Assembly: GCA_963710745.1 (NCBI GenBank)
Contig: CAVQBP010000024.1
Location: 1-64,000, forward strand
Reading direction: 5' to 3'
From: CAVQBP01 sp963710745
Lineage (GTDB): Bacteria > Bacteroidota > Ignavibacteria > Ignavibacteriales > Ignavibacteriaceae
Length of the DNA stretch: 64,000 nt
Below the pieces are notes generated by a model. The model worked only from the letters and a program-made list of their open reading frames with translations. It did not search any database and was not told the origin of the DNA. Both the position numbers and the translations under genes were made by a program. Positions 14,781 through 23,317 of the stretch are shown one piece after another; the stretch's first letter is position 1, and each line of letters begins with the position of its first letter.

Positions 14781-15770
14781 ATGGAATTTGAAATATTTAA
14801 AACCGGTACCCACACTTCTGATAAAGGAATCACTAAAGATTACACAGAAGATGATTTAAACTTTATCGCAACTTCCTATAACCCCTCTGAAAACGAAGCA
14901 CCCATAGTAATCGGCCACCCTGCAGATAATGCTCCGGCCTATGGGTGGATTGAATCTTTAAAAGTTGTGGGAGATAAACTTATTGCTAAAGCAAAAGACA
15001 TTATCCCTGAGTTTAAGGAAGCTGTTCAAAAAGGTTTATACAAGAAAAGAAGCATTTCACTTGATAAAGATGGAAAGCTAAGACATGTTGGTTTTCTTGG
15101 TGCAGCTGCTCCCGCAGTTAAAGGATTAGCTGATATCCAATTCTCTTCCCCATCAGAAGTTGAATATGAATATGATATTCCAGGTCAAACAAATCAGACA
15201 TCTTCTAAGCCTAAAGAAAATGGTAATGAAAAGGTTGTTTATCCTGAAAATTCCGAAAAACTCTTTTCCAATTTTTCCGATCAGCTCAATAATATTCAAT
15301 CCTTGCTTTCTAATCTTACCCAGGATTTTAAGGAAAAAGATAACGAACAGATAAAGGATATTAACCAGCAGATAAACAATATCAAATTCAAATTAAATAC
15401 CTCTGAACTGGAAAATAAAATCGATTCTAAGCTTAAGGACGGTTCATTTACCCCTGCAATGAAGCATAAGACAATGAATCTCTTAAGCTATATCAATGAC
15501 CAGAACTTCACTGATGGTTTTAACTTCACAAACTTCACTGAAACCATTAGAACTCTAATCAATGAATTTATCGATTCAGTACCAAGGATAATCTATTATG
15601 AAAACTTTGCGGAAAAACCTGAAGATGATAATCAAAATTTTAAAGAAGATTACGCCGGTTTGCCTCTTGATGAAGAATCTTCTGCAATTCATAAAAAAGC
15701 TCTTACTCTTATGAAAAAAGACAATATCACCTATGAATCTGCTGTCTTAAGAATTGTTAAACCTAAATAA
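14781..15770 (+). CDS. Mu gpI-like phage protease with C-terminal scaffold region
   Basis: A 329-aa protein. Residues 1-120 match the Mu I-type prohead protease: IVIGHPADNAPAYGWIESL, DKLIAKAKDIIPEFKEAVQKG, KKRSISLDKDGKLRHVGFLG and AAPAVKGL, comparable to the GHP, GWI, RYxS and GLT-NxPAL landmarks. Residues about 155-215 are coiled-coil, Gln/Asn/Asp-rich (LFSNFSDQLNNIQSLLSNL and following), as expected of a fused scaffold that is removed during maturation. The catalytic residues cannot be fixed from one sequence. It is followed 13 bp later by the capsid gene, so they are in one operon. Confidence 0.75.
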   Translation: MEFEIFKTGTHTSDKGITKDYTEDDLNFIATSYNPSENEAPIVIGHPADNAPAYGWIESLKVVGDKLIAKAKDIIPEFKEAVQKGLYKKRSISLDKDGKLRHVGFLGAAAPAVKGLADIQFSSPSEVEYEYDIPGQTNQTSSKPKENGNEKVVYPENSEKLFSNFSDQLNNIQSLLSNLTQDFKEKDNEQIKDINQQINNIKFKLNTSELENKIDSKLKDGSFTPAMKHKTMNLLSYINDQNFTDGFNFTNFTETIRTLINEFIDSVPRIIYYENFAEKPEDDNQNFKEDYAGLPLDEESSAIHKKALTLMKKDNITYESAVLRIVKPK

Positions 15771-15783
15771 AAGGAATATATAA

Positions 15784-16704
15784 ATGGGAACTTTAAGTAA
15801 TAAAAGAATTGTCGACCCAGTATTAACTGAAATAGCCCGAGGTTATAATAATGCTTCACTTATAGGTACAAACCTCTTCCCGATAGTTACAGTAAGTAAA
15901 GAAGGTGGAAAAATACCTCAGTTCAATAAAGAAGCATTTAAGATCTATAATACCGAAAGAGCAATCAGAGCCAAATCAAATCGTATTTCCCCGGAAGGCA
16001 GAACTTCAATCGATTTTGTTCTCGAAGAACATGATTTAGAATATCCTATGGATTACAGGGAAATAGATGAAGATGTAACTCCTCTTAAAATCTATGCTAC
16101 TCATGTAGTCTCAGATGGAATCTCTTTAAGACTTGAAAAGTTAATTGCTGATTTAGCTCAAAATTTAGCTACTTATCCTTCCGGTAATAAAATTACTCTT
16201 TCTTCTGCTGATAAATTCTCAACTACCACTTCGGATCCTTTCAGTGTATTTGAAACCGCAAAGGAAGGAATAAGAAGTAAAATTGCAAAGAGACCTAATG
16301 TATGCTTATTGGGAGCATCTTCTTACAAAGCACTTAAAAATCATCCAGCTATCCTTGACAGAATAAAATACACTCAACATGCTGTTATTACTCCTGAGCT
16401 TTTAAGAAATCTTTTAGACTTCGATGAATTGTATATTGGCGATGCTGTTTATGCTAATGATTCCAACACCTTCCTCGATATCTGGTCTGATAATGCAATT
16501 GTTGCTTATGTACCTAAAGCCAAGACAAATATTCCACGCTCATACTTTGAACCGGCTTTTGCATATACACTCAGAAAGAAAGCTAATCCATTAGTAGATA
16601 CTTACGATGAAGCTGGTAAAGTTCAAATAGTAAGAAATACAGATATATTCATTCCTAAAGTCGTTGGTGCGGAAGCCGGTTACTTAATCAATGATACAAA
16701 TTAA
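15784..16704 (+). CDS. Phage major capsid protein
   Basis: 306 aa, close to the usual size of HK97-fold capsid proteins. Seen: N-terminal GTLSNKRIVDPVLTEIARGY, NLFPIVTVSKEGGKIPQFNK, the ATHVVSDGISLRLEKLIADL helix, KRPNVCLLGASSYKALKNHP, and C-terminal NTDIFIPKVVGAEAGYLI. These are typical of the capsid proteins found after Mu-I-like proteases in Bacteroidota prophages. The position after protease/scaffold and before a DUF2190 protein supports the call. It would assemble the shell that the portal and terminase fill. Confidence 0.82.
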   Translation: MGTLSNKRIVDPVLTEIARGYNNASLIGTNLFPIVTVSKEGGKIPQFNKEAFKIYNTERAIRAKSNRISPEGRTSIDFVLEEHDLEYPMDYREIDEDVTPLKIYATHVVSDGISLRLEKLIADLAQNLATYPSGNKITLSSADKFSTTTSDPFSVFETAKEGIRSKIAKRPNVCLLGASSYKALKNHPAILDRIKYTQHAVITPELLRNLLDFDELYIGDAVYANDSNTFLDIWSDNAIVAYVPKAKTNIPRSYFEPAFAYTLRKKANPLVDTYDEAGKVQIVRNTDIFIPKVVGAEAGYLINDTN

Positions 16705-16715
16705 AAGGACCTAAC

Positions 16716-16904
16716 ATGAAATATAAACTTAAAAACACCGACTTATACTTAAATGGCAAAGTAATTCCTGAAGGAAGTCAGATAGAATTATCTAAAGAGG
16801 ATTCTGAAAACCTCTCTGATTATTTGGAAGAAATTTCACTTTCTAAAATTTCTTCCAATACAAAAGAAAAAAACGAAACTAAAAAATCTAAATCCGGAGA
16901 ATAA
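16716..16904 (+). CDS. Small phage head-region protein, 62 aa
   Basis: MKYKLKNTDLYLNGKVIPEG opens a short beta-rich segment, followed by an acidic helix and a very charged Lys/Glu/Ser tail. It starts 11 bp after the capsid gene and ends 2 bp before the DUF2190 gene, so it belongs to the head operon. Small proteins of this kind (K/E-rich, starting with a strand about a ligand being set) recur beside capsid genes; the function is unknown. Confidence 0.65.
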   Translation: MKYKLKNTDLYLNGKVIPEGSQIELSKEDSENLSDYLEEISLSKISSNTKEKNETKKSKSGE

Positions 16905-16906
16905 AA

Positions 16907-17239
16907 ATGAAAACAGAACAGCCGATTTTAATTACATCAGTAAAAGCTGCAGCTAACATCACTAAAAACTTATTTGTAGGATTTGATGGAAATCTTTGTG
17001 CTGCTAATGCTAAATCTCTTGGTGTTACAAATGCCGATACTGATATAAACGAACAATTGCCTGTTATGTCTATAGGTATTGCCTTGGTTTATTCAGGTGG
17101 AGCAGTAAACCAGGAAGATAAGGTTGCAAGTGATTCTGCAGGTAAAGCAGTTACTTTCTCAACGGGTGAATATAACGGAAGAGCATTGGATTCATCTACC
17201 GGTGCAGATGAACTAATAAGGGTCCTTTTAACCCAATAA
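16907..17239 (+). CDS. DUF2190-type capsid cement/decoration protein
   Basis: 110 aa matching the DUF2190 pattern: ILITSVKAAANITKNLFVGF at the start, the ALVYSGGAVNQEDKVASDSAGKA-type Gly/Ala turn region in the middle, and GRALDSSTGADELIRVLL at the end. DUF2190 proteins stabilise or decorate the capsid shell. It is the last recognisable structural gene of the plus-strand arm. Confidence 0.75.
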   Translation: MKTEQPILITSVKAAANITKNLFVGFDGNLCAANAKSLGVTNADTDINEQLPVMSIGIALVYSGGAVNQEDKVASDSAGKAVTFSTGEYNGRALDSSTGADELIRVLLTQ

Positions 17240-17267
17240 TTTTTTTTAACAACTAATATTATTTATT

Positions 17268-17708
17268 ATGCGTACTTTTAATTCTTTACTTAACCGTATG
17301 GGATTATCTCAGTCCCAATTGGCTTCTTTGGCCTCATTAGATACAGCAGTTATATCCTCTTTGGTAAATACCAAATCTTATTCTTTTAAATTTTCTCGAG
17401 ATGAAATTAACGGTGATCTTAGCATTATCGATCTTTATAATTCTATTGGTTCACATGGATCTTGGGAACGTTCTGCTGTTGGTAATTATAGAACTTTATT
17501 TACTTCTTCTTTTGATTCAAGTAAAATTTTAAATTGTAATTTCCAGTTTTTTGATATTAATTTTGTTCCCTTTTTTGTTAGTTCCAATGTTAGTGGTTCG
17601 TATTTAAATCTTTTGTTTAAGGAATTAAATACCCATCAATCCGCTGATCCTTCTCTTAATGACGGTTCTTGGGAATATATCTATGTTAATATTATTCAAT
17701 ACCCGTAA
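17268..17708 (+). CDS. Hypothetical protein at the end of the phage head operon
   Basis: 146 aa, not recognised. The first ~35 residues (SLLNRMGLSQSQLASLASLD) look like a small helical HTH-like segment. The rest is Ser/Phe/Asn-rich and beta-prone (FSSFDSSKILNCNF, FVPFFVSSNVSGSYLNLLF), ending IIQYP. It is 28 bp downstream of the DUF2190 gene on the same strand. It resembles no tail or connector protein that I can name. Composition shifts toward T-rich codons, so it may be accessory cargo. Confidence 0.5.
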   Translation: MRTFNSLLNRMGLSQSQLASLASLDTAVISSLVNTKSYSFKFSRDEINGDLSIIDLYNSIGSHGSWERSAVGNYRTLFTSSFDSSKILNCNFQFFDINFVPFFVSSNVSGSYLNLLFKELNTHQSADPSLNDGSWEYIYVNIIQYP

Positions 17709-18034
17709 ATTTTTTATGTTTGCCTTTTTTCGTATCTGAAAATTATTTTTAATTATTCGGATTGTTAACGGCAAGTAAACAATTTTGTTCTCTTAGTTGT
17801 AGATCAATAAATAGAATTCTTATTCAGGATAAAACTCTCGAAGGCTGTTATATCAATATAAATTCTTTCGATTTTAGAAGGAATCTCCCAAATTCAATTA
17901 CAGGTTTTCTTGATTGTGAGGTTCCATTTAATTTTGAGCATATTTGAAAAATCCTCATCATTTCCAATTAATTCAGGGTTTTAATGTAACAATTTAAATT
18001 TTCTTTTTTATAATTTTCTTATTAACTGACTTTA
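17709..18034. other. Right edge of the phage module; one doubtful small ORF
   Basis: A 61-codon plus-strand frame from TTG 17762 to 17947 (SINRILIQDKTLEGCYININ and SITGFLDCEVPFNFEHI) has no ribosome site and no recognisable homology. It may be a decayed piece of the same mobile element. The remainder is AT-rich with no repeat that would mark an attachment site. Confidence 0.35.
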
Positions 18035-19297
18035 TTATAATCCAAGTTTAACAATAAAAGCGTCATCTGTTTGCTGATCAGAATTTTTGCCGAATAAATC
18101 TGCAAACGTAAACCCGGTGAAATAAATGTATTTGTTTTTATAAACCGCAAAATGCCTTCCTCCGGTTCCCCCTTTTATTCCTCTTGCGGCAAATACTTCA
18201 TTCCACTCCAGGTTCCCGTTTGTATCATATAACCTTAGGTACGCATCGGGATTGTTGCTGCCGCTAATTAGTAATCCGGTATCTGATTCAATTAGTTTCA
18301 AACTCCAGGCTTCATCCCAGGATGGTGTACCGTATTGTTTATTCCACATTACGTTCCAATTCTTGTTCAGCTTCATTAAAAAAACATCTCCTTTTCCCTT
18401 ATTTGCACATGCAATATCGCCAAATGTAGTTCCGGCTAAATATATATTTTCGTTCTTGTCAATTGACAAACAATTAACTTCATCATATTGCTTAGTACCA
18501 AACTGCCATATTTTTAACAGTTTACCCTGTTGGGAATATTTAGCAACAAATCCATCGGTTAAGCCGATATTTTTACATCCGGGATTTCCCATAGTGTGAC
18601 CGCAGATAAAAATATTCCCGTTTTTATCTATTTTAAAATCCCTGCAATAATCCCTTTTACCGGTGCCGAACTGAAATGTATATATTTTATTAAAATTACT
18701 GTCGAGTTTTATAATAAAATAGTCCCAATCGCCGTAGCTGTTGCTGCCTAATTTACCTTTTGTGTTTCCGGCAATATAGATGTTCAGATTATCATCAATA
18801 TAAATTTCACTTAAATAATCGATGCTGTCTGTTCCCAAAATTATGTTTTTCAACAAATTGCCGTCTTTATCAAACTTGAACACCATCATATCCTGATTGC
18901 CGTATTGTTTCCCGTTTATCGCTCCAAAAGTATTTCCCGCAGCATAAAGATTACCACGAGAATCCTTTTTCAATTCCCATACTCTGTCATTATCTTTTGT
19001 GCCGAATTGTTTTTTCCAGATCTCGTTGCCGGTACTGTCATATTTAATGATAAACCCGTCACTCGCACCCAGATTACCGGAACATAAACTTCCGAATGTT
19101 GTGCCTGCCAAAACAAAGTCGCCGGATTTATAAGTAACTATTCCCTGACCGGAGTCATCTTTATCTGTCCCGAATTGCTTGCCGAAAATGAATGAAGGCT
19201 GTGCAAAAGAATAGCTGCTATTTCCTAATATTATAATTATAAAAGCAAGAATGAATTTCACTGATTTTCTGATGCTGCTTTTCTTAATAAGTCCCAT
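18035..19297 (-). CDS. Secreted SBBP beta-propeller protein
   Basis: 420 aa. The N-terminus has a signal-type segment (KSVKFILAFIIIILGNSSYSFA) after a short basic stretch, then repeats of ~50-55 residues built as FGT..D..  / DGNIYIAGNTFG / D.F..K.D..GN..W (for example SRGNLYAAGNTFG, NLNIYIAGNTKGKLG, NGNIFICGHTMG, NENIYLAGTTFGD). These are SBBP (seven-bladed beta-propeller) repeats, common in secreted or surface proteins of this phylum. There is no T9SS sorting domain at the C-terminus. No enzyme motif is seen; a binding or structural role is inferred. Confidence 0.8.
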   Translation of the reverse strand: MGLIKKSSIRKSVKFILAFIIIILGNSSYSFAQPSFIFGKQFGTDKDDSGQGIVTYKSGDFVLAGTTFGSLCSGNLGASDGFIIKYDSTGNEIWKKQFGTKDNDRVWELKKDSRGNLYAAGNTFGAINGKQYGNQDMMVFKFDKDGNLLKNIILGTDSIDYLSEIYIDDNLNIYIAGNTKGKLGSNSYGDWDYFIIKLDSNFNKIYTFQFGTGKRDYCRDFKIDKNGNIFICGHTMGNPGCKNIGLTDGFVAKYSQQGKLLKIWQFGTKQYDEVNCLSIDKNENIYLAGTTFGDIACANKGKGDVFLMKLNKNWNVMWNKQYGTPSWDEAWSLKLIESDTGLLISGSNNPDAYLRLYDTNGNLEWNEVFAARGIKGGTGGRHFAVYKNKYIYFTGFTFADLFGKNSDQQTDDAFIVKLGL

Positions 19298-19421
19298 AAT
19301 TTTATTTCCTCTGAAGAAGATAAATAAATTTATTTACTGTGATTTTCCTGTTTGACGTTTTGGATTTCTAATTTATTCATAATGAATAGTCAATTTACCA
19401 TATTTAAAATTATTTTGAAGT

Positions 19422-19456
19422 TAAACCTCCAGGGAATTCAAATCCTTGGAGGTTTA
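19422..19456 (-). terminator. Stem-loop terminator after the transglutaminase-FGE gene
   Basis: The perfect 10-bp stem TAAACCTCCA/TGGAGGTTTA (19422-19431 with 19447-19456) lies 30 bp beyond the stop of the minus-strand gene that ends at 19486. The following minus-strand sequence is moderately T-rich. Confidence 0.5.
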
Positions 19457-19485
19457 TCATTATCAAATCGCCACAATTTTCTGGT

Positions 19486-21171
19486 TTATTTATCTTTTAC
19501 TACTCTAAAACCAATACCAGTACCTCTGCTATTTGGAGAATCGCCTCCTGCGCGGTAAGCTGACCTGCACCTCCAAGCCGGATCATACCAGCCGCCCCCT
19601 CGGTCAACTTTTTTCTTGCCGGTTTCCGGTCCCTTTGGATTGATTGTATCATTTACTTCGTACTCACCATACCAATCGTTAGTCCATTCCCAAACATTGC
19701 CGCACATATCGTATAATCCAAAAGCATTCGGGGGAAAACTGCCAACCGGTAACGGTTTACCAATGTTTTTACTTGTATCACAATTGGTATAGGGTTTTTG
19801 TCCGTTAAAATCAGCTTGTTCGGAAGTTATGCAATCACCTGTATAAAAGGGTGTGGTTGTATTTGCACGGGCTGCATATTCCCATTCAGCTTCTGTTGGC
19901 AGCCTGCATCCCATCCATTCTGCAAAGGCTTTGGCATCATACCAGCTTATTTCTATAACCGGCATATTCCCGCGTCCCATTCCACCATCCCAAGGTTTAT
20001 TCCTGCCTGTAGCTTCACAAAACTTGTCGTATTGCGCAAAGGTTATGGGATATTTACTCATTTTAAAAGTGCCCAGTATAACCTTGTGTTGTATTTCATC
20101 ATCCTTTCTTCCCGGTTCGGTAACAGGACTTCCCATCATAAATGTTCCCGCCGGTATATCAACAAATTCAATATCCGGTTTATTTGTCGTAGTATTTTTC
20201 AACTTTGGATTGTTTGCTGATGTTTTTATATCAGACTTTAATGTTTTTGTAATTTGAATTAAAGGTGTACTATCATAAATTTCCTGTAATTTCGAAAGAT
20301 TTTTTGCATTTATTGAAGTCATCAAATCACTTATCATGTTCAATAGTTTGATTTGTTTCCCGGATAATTGTTCTTCACTATTAAATGTTTGTTTCATTAG
20401 TGGTGAATGTTGAAAATAAGTATATTCTGTCCCTAAAAGTGATGCAATATCATAGTTTAAGACACCAACAATCATACTTTTACCGGTATGTCCCATAGCT
20501 CCATATTTTGCCGGATCAATTTCTTTTTTTATATACTTTTTCCAAACGTTGTTGCCAAATTCAAATTTTTCCCTGTTGAAATCAACCATATTCATAGTCG
20601 GATCAACTAACATCCATCTGTTTTCATTCGCATTCCATACTTCGCAGATAGAGTGACCAACATGAAAACCAGGAACTATGTAAGTAGCGAATCCATAGCG
20701 TACTCTTACCGGAATTCCCCGATATTTAAGTATTGATGCAAGCAAGATCGCATTATACCTGCAAGTCAGAAGCAACCGATTTTTAGGTTTCCTGTCTTTC
20801 ACCAGGCCGCGTGAGTTGTAGGATAGAAGCCCTTTAAGAATAGATTTTACTGTCCGATACTTAGAATCTTCATTTGATCTATCTTTAGGTATTTGATTTC
20901 TGTATTTTTTTAAATCCGTAAACGGATGAATAATTTGAGCTTTAATCAACCGGCAAAGCTCCGGCAGCGAATCAGGAAGATTTTTGTACATATATGTATA
21001 TTCTCCCGGATCGGTAAATGAACTGTAGTGACGATAGAAATCCAACACCGAAATGCTGTCTTTGTTAAATTTGTTCTTCAGAAACTGTCCGTCAGTGTTT
21101 TGCGGATTATTTTGAGCATAACTGAATACCGCCATAACGGAAATTATTAAGATAAATATTTTAGTTTTCAC
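19486..21171 (-). CDS. Transglutaminase-like / FGE-sulfatase (SUMF1) fusion protein, exported
   Basis: A 561-aa protein with a signal peptide (MKTKIFILIISVMAVFSYAQ). Residues about 105-195 are a transglutaminase-like fold with the Cys-His-Asp triad visible: C137 in LLLTCRYNAILL, H173 in GFHVGHSICEVWN, D190 in WMLVDPT. Residues about 333-561 are an FGE-sulfatase/SUMF1 domain (DIPAGTFMMGS, PITFAQYDKFCEATG, EISWYDAKAFAEWMG, RLPTEAEWEYAAR, MCGNVWEWTNDWYG, RGGGWYDPAWRCRSAYR, GFRVV). FGE-like domains in bacteria act as formylglycine enzymes, iron oxygenases or ligand-binding lectin folds. The pairing suggests peptide or surface-polymer processing outside the cytoplasm; that is inference. Confidence 0.85.
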   Translation of the reverse strand: MKTKIFILIISVMAVFSYAQNNPQNTDGQFLKNKFNKDSISVLDFYRHYSSFTDPGEYTYMYKNLPDSLPELCRLIKAQIIHPFTDLKKYRNQIPKDRSNEDSKYRTVKSILKGLLSYNSRGLVKDRKPKNRLLLTCRYNAILLASILKYRGIPVRVRYGFATYIVPGFHVGHSICEVWNANENRWMLVDPTMNMVDFNREKFEFGNNVWKKYIKKEIDPAKYGAMGHTGKSMIVGVLNYDIASLLGTEYTYFQHSPLMKQTFNSEEQLSGKQIKLLNMISDLMTSINAKNLSKLQEIYDSTPLIQITKTLKSDIKTSANNPKLKNTTTNKPDIEFVDIPAGTFMMGSPVTEPGRKDDEIQHKVILGTFKMSKYPITFAQYDKFCEATGRNKPWDGGMGRGNMPVIEISWYDAKAFAEWMGCRLPTEAEWEYAARANTTTPFYTGDCITSEQADFNGQKPYTNCDTSKNIGKPLPVGSFPPNAFGLYDMCGNVWEWTNDWYGEYEVNDTINPKGPETGKKKVDRGGGWYDPAWRCRSAYRAGGDSPNSRGTGIGFRVVKDK

Positions 21172-21221
21172 TGTTACTCCTATTAAGTAGTTAATATTAT
21201 TAACTATATTGATAAAAAATT

Positions 21222-21512
21222 TTATTTTTTTGGATTTATATATTTTTTAAGATTATTTACATAATCCTCAAATGCTTCTATTCCCTTTTTAGTTATCGAT
21301 ACAGAAGTATTCGGATAATTATTTTTGAAAGTCTTTTTAACTTTAACATACCCGGCGTCCTGCAATTTTTTTATTTGGATACTTACATTACCTGCAGCAG
21401 CGTTTGTAGTTTCTTTTATAAAAGTGAAATTGGCTTCATCGACGGTCATTAAAATAGAAACTATCGACAAACGCAGCTGCGAATGTAATATGGGATCCAG
21501 ATCATTAAACAT
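21222..21512 (-). CDS. Winged-helix transcriptional regulator, 96 aa
   Basis: A compact MarR/ArsR-like winged helix (HSQLRLSIVSILMTVDEANF, then AAAGNVSIQIKKLQDAGYVKV as recognition helix, wing FKNNYPNTSVSITKKG, C-terminal helix EDYVNNLKKYI). Small regulators of this type usually lie next to a membrane protein gene. Here the gene overlaps the end of the upstream membrane protein gene by 8 bp and is co-transcribed with it, so the pair likely forms a regulatory unit for envelope or transport genes. Confidence 0.78.
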   Translation of the reverse strand: MFNDLDPILHSQLRLSIVSILMTVDEANFTFIKETTNAAAGNVSIQIKKLQDAGYVKVKKTFKNNYPNTSVSITKKGIEAFEDYVNNLKKYINPKK

Positions 21513-22095
21513 TTTCTTTTCTTTTCGCTTTATTGAGTAATATTCCAGGGATTATCATTGCGATAACCCCACCTAACGCCAAAAGTAATCCATGGTATTG
21601 CGGGCTAATATAAAAAGCAGCAAATCCCATTAAATTCAATATGATACCGCCAATTGTAATAGGGTTAAATTTGATGGATATTCCAACCATAATTATAAAC
21701 AAAGCAAAGAGAATTAAGAATAGTGGACCGAGAGCCACACCAAATCGATGTCCAAAAAAGATACCTAATATCATTAAATTCGCACCAAACACCCAAGACA
21801 TTGTATTTATTATTCGTCCAAGAATCGTCTTGGGTAGATTTTTTCTTTTTATTTTTTCCCAAGTATATATTAATGTGTAAATTCCTCCAAACAGAAATAA
21901 AATATTAGTCCACCCTATGTCAAATAACTTGTATAATCCCGTTAGCACAAAAATATACTGGCTTACAAATACAATAAAAGTCAAACTGCCCCATAAAATC
22001 ATTATATGACCATTAGCTATAAATTTTTTTTTAGTCTCTTCTATTGTCTTTGTAATTAACAAAAAACTTTCTTCAGGTGTTATGTTTTCGTCCAT
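21505..22095 (-). CDS. Integral membrane protein of a regulator/membrane-protein pair
   Basis: 196 aa with a cytosolic N-terminus (MDENITPEESFLLITKTIEE) and about five to six membrane segments: FIVFVSQYIFVLTGLY, ILFLFGGIYTLIYTW, ANLMILGIFFG, GPLFLILFALFIIMVGIS, IGGIILNLMGFAAFYI and LLLALGGVIAMIIPGILL. It resembles small bacterial proteins encoded with PadR/ArsR-like regulators. No catalytic motif is seen. Its stop overlaps the regulator start by 8 bp. The promoter lies in the gap upstream of 22095. Confidence 0.7.
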   Translation of the reverse strand: MDENITPEESFLLITKTIEETKKKFIANGHIMILWGSLTFIVFVSQYIFVLTGLYKLFDIGWTNILFLFGGIYTLIYTWEKIKRKNLPKTILGRIINTMSWVFGANLMILGIFFGHRFGVALGPLFLILFALFIIMVGISIKFNPITIGGIILNLMGFAAFYISPQYHGLLLALGGVIAMIIPGILLNKAKRKENV

Positions 22096-22475
22096 ATTAA
22101 ACCTATATATAAATTTAAGTACCTACTAATATAAACTATTTAATATAATTAACCAAATATAAAAGACATTTTTTGTTTATTACACTGCTGCTTTCAGATT
22201 GGTTAACCTTAATAACTGGGAATTCCTAATTGCAGAAATTAATGATGTAGTTTATTATTAAGCAAATTGGGTCAAAAATAAGAAAGACTTTTTTCTGTAC
22301 CCCGGAAATTTTATAATCATAAAACATAGTATTTATAATCTTATCAAAAATTAATTGTTCGGTCTGACAGCCTATACGCTTAGCTGCATTCCCATGCTGT
22401 CAGCCCTTCACAACTAATTTTTTCATCTTATCAGTAAATCTTAACATGAATTACTTATTCCACTAAGCAAAAAAA

Positions 22476-22523
22476 CCTTGCTTAATTCTTATATGCTGAC
22501 TAATTGATTAAGCAAGGCTTTTT
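22476..22523. terminator. Bidirectional intrinsic terminator
   Basis: The perfect 11-bp stem CCTTGCTTAAT/ATTAAGCAAGG (22476-22486 with 22507-22517) is followed on the plus strand by C plus six T. It is preceded by seven A, which gives a T7 run on the minus strand. It works on paper in both directions. The nearest transcripts are minus-strand leakage from the right and an unknown plus-strand RNA from the left. Confidence 0.75.
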
Positions 22524-22684
22524 TAAGAACAATACGTTTTAGCTGCCGTCATTTTACAACTTCTTTTTAATAAATCTTTATATTATCATTCTATCAAAAA
22601 ATAATTGCTTGCCTGATTCACACTCCTATGACTAACGCAAATATTTTTTATATAATCATGTATACTTTCCCTTTTTCTTTGGTC

Positions 22685-22711
22685 GCAGAAATGCCTGTAT
22701 GGCATTCCTGC
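22685..22711 (+). repeat. Hairpin GCAG-AATGCC
   Basis: GCAG-a-AATGCC (22685-22695) pairs with GGCATT-c-CTGC (22701-22711) around the loop TGTAT, ten pairs with one mismatch. It lies inside the structured non-coding region and sits over the start of the rejected 22699 frame. Confidence 0.4.
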
Positions 22712-22927
22712 TTACTTTGGTTTACTTATCTTTTGTTTTCAATAAAACAATTTCTTTTCTTCTTATCTCTACAATTCCAATATTGATAGAGCTAATCGCT
22801 CTTTTTTGCTCTAACCAATTCCTCTTTTCTCTAATTAAAAATTTTTTGCCCCTTCTATTTAAGTTGCTGTTTTGGTGTCTTTACTTTCCCTTGTCAGTTA
22901 ACAATCATTTTCATGTTTTCTTTACCG

Positions 22928-23021
22928 GGCAAGGACAAAAAAAACTACCAGATAGTTTAAAACTACTACTCTAATCACTTTCGTTTTGACTTATGGTTCC
23001 GGCAGTTTTTTTAGCCTTGCC
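22928..23021 (+). repeat. Long imperfect inverted repeat
   Basis: The arm at 22928-22949 (GGCAAGG-aca-AAAAAAACTaCC) is the near-exact reverse complement of 23001-23021, differing by one indel and about two bases. TTTTC follows the right arm on the plus strand, so it can act as a terminator ~100 bp upstream of the two tiny genes, or form the body of a small RNA. Confidence 0.55.
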
Positions 23022-23122
23022 TTTTCATCAGTTAATCTAAAACAGAGAATTTTTTTCTCTTAAGGGGCAAAAAATGTTTTTTTGGGGCGTTCTGTCCCGT
23101 CACTAATCATAGGAGGTAAAAC

Positions 23123-23317
23123 ATGAACAATGATCATCTTAACCGGGGATTGGAATTGGTAGAAACAACTCCACCTCATAAATGTAAACATAACCTTGTG
23201 ATACTCGTCCAGGAACATTCTGTCAATTCGCTGCACAACATTGTTATTTATCAGAAGAGCAAATGTAAAATTTGCGGAAAAATATTTGAAGAATCTGATC
23301 CAGGGGGGATAAAATGA
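23123..23317 (+). CDS. Small Cys/His protein, 64 aa
   Basis: A textbook ribosome site (AGGAGG, 7 bases before the ATG) supports this start. The peptide has HKCKH near residue 20 and CKICGK near 49-54, a C-x-H...C-x2-C arrangement that could hold one zinc ion. No known family is recognised. The stop TGA overlaps the start of the next gene (ATGA), so the two are translationally coupled. The pair lies in an island-like spot next to a tRNA gene. Confidence 0.55.
   Translation: MNNDHLNRGLELVETTPPHKCKHNLVILVQEHSVNSLHNIVIYQKSKCKICGKIFEESDPGGIK

Larger units (their letters stand above)
22096..23122. other. ~1-kb non-coding, hairpin-rich leader or RNA region
   Basis: No gene is supported. Structures in order are an 8-bp hairpin CTGACAGC/GCTGTCAG (22364-22371 with 22396-22403), a bidirectional terminator (22476-22517), a short hairpin (22685-22711) and a 21-22-nt inverted repeat (22928-22949 with 23001-23021). 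The last ~80 bases lead into two strongly ribosome-sited tiny genes. An apparent 91-codon frame at 22699-22974 is rejected. The density of paired sequence suggests one or more small RNAs or a long structured leader. Confidence 0.5.

Noticed and set aside
22699..22974. 91-codon plus-strand frame, very hydrophobic
   Set aside because: Starts inside a hairpin, has no ribosome site, is Phe/Leu/Ser-rich as expected of T-rich non-coding DNA, and matches no family I know.
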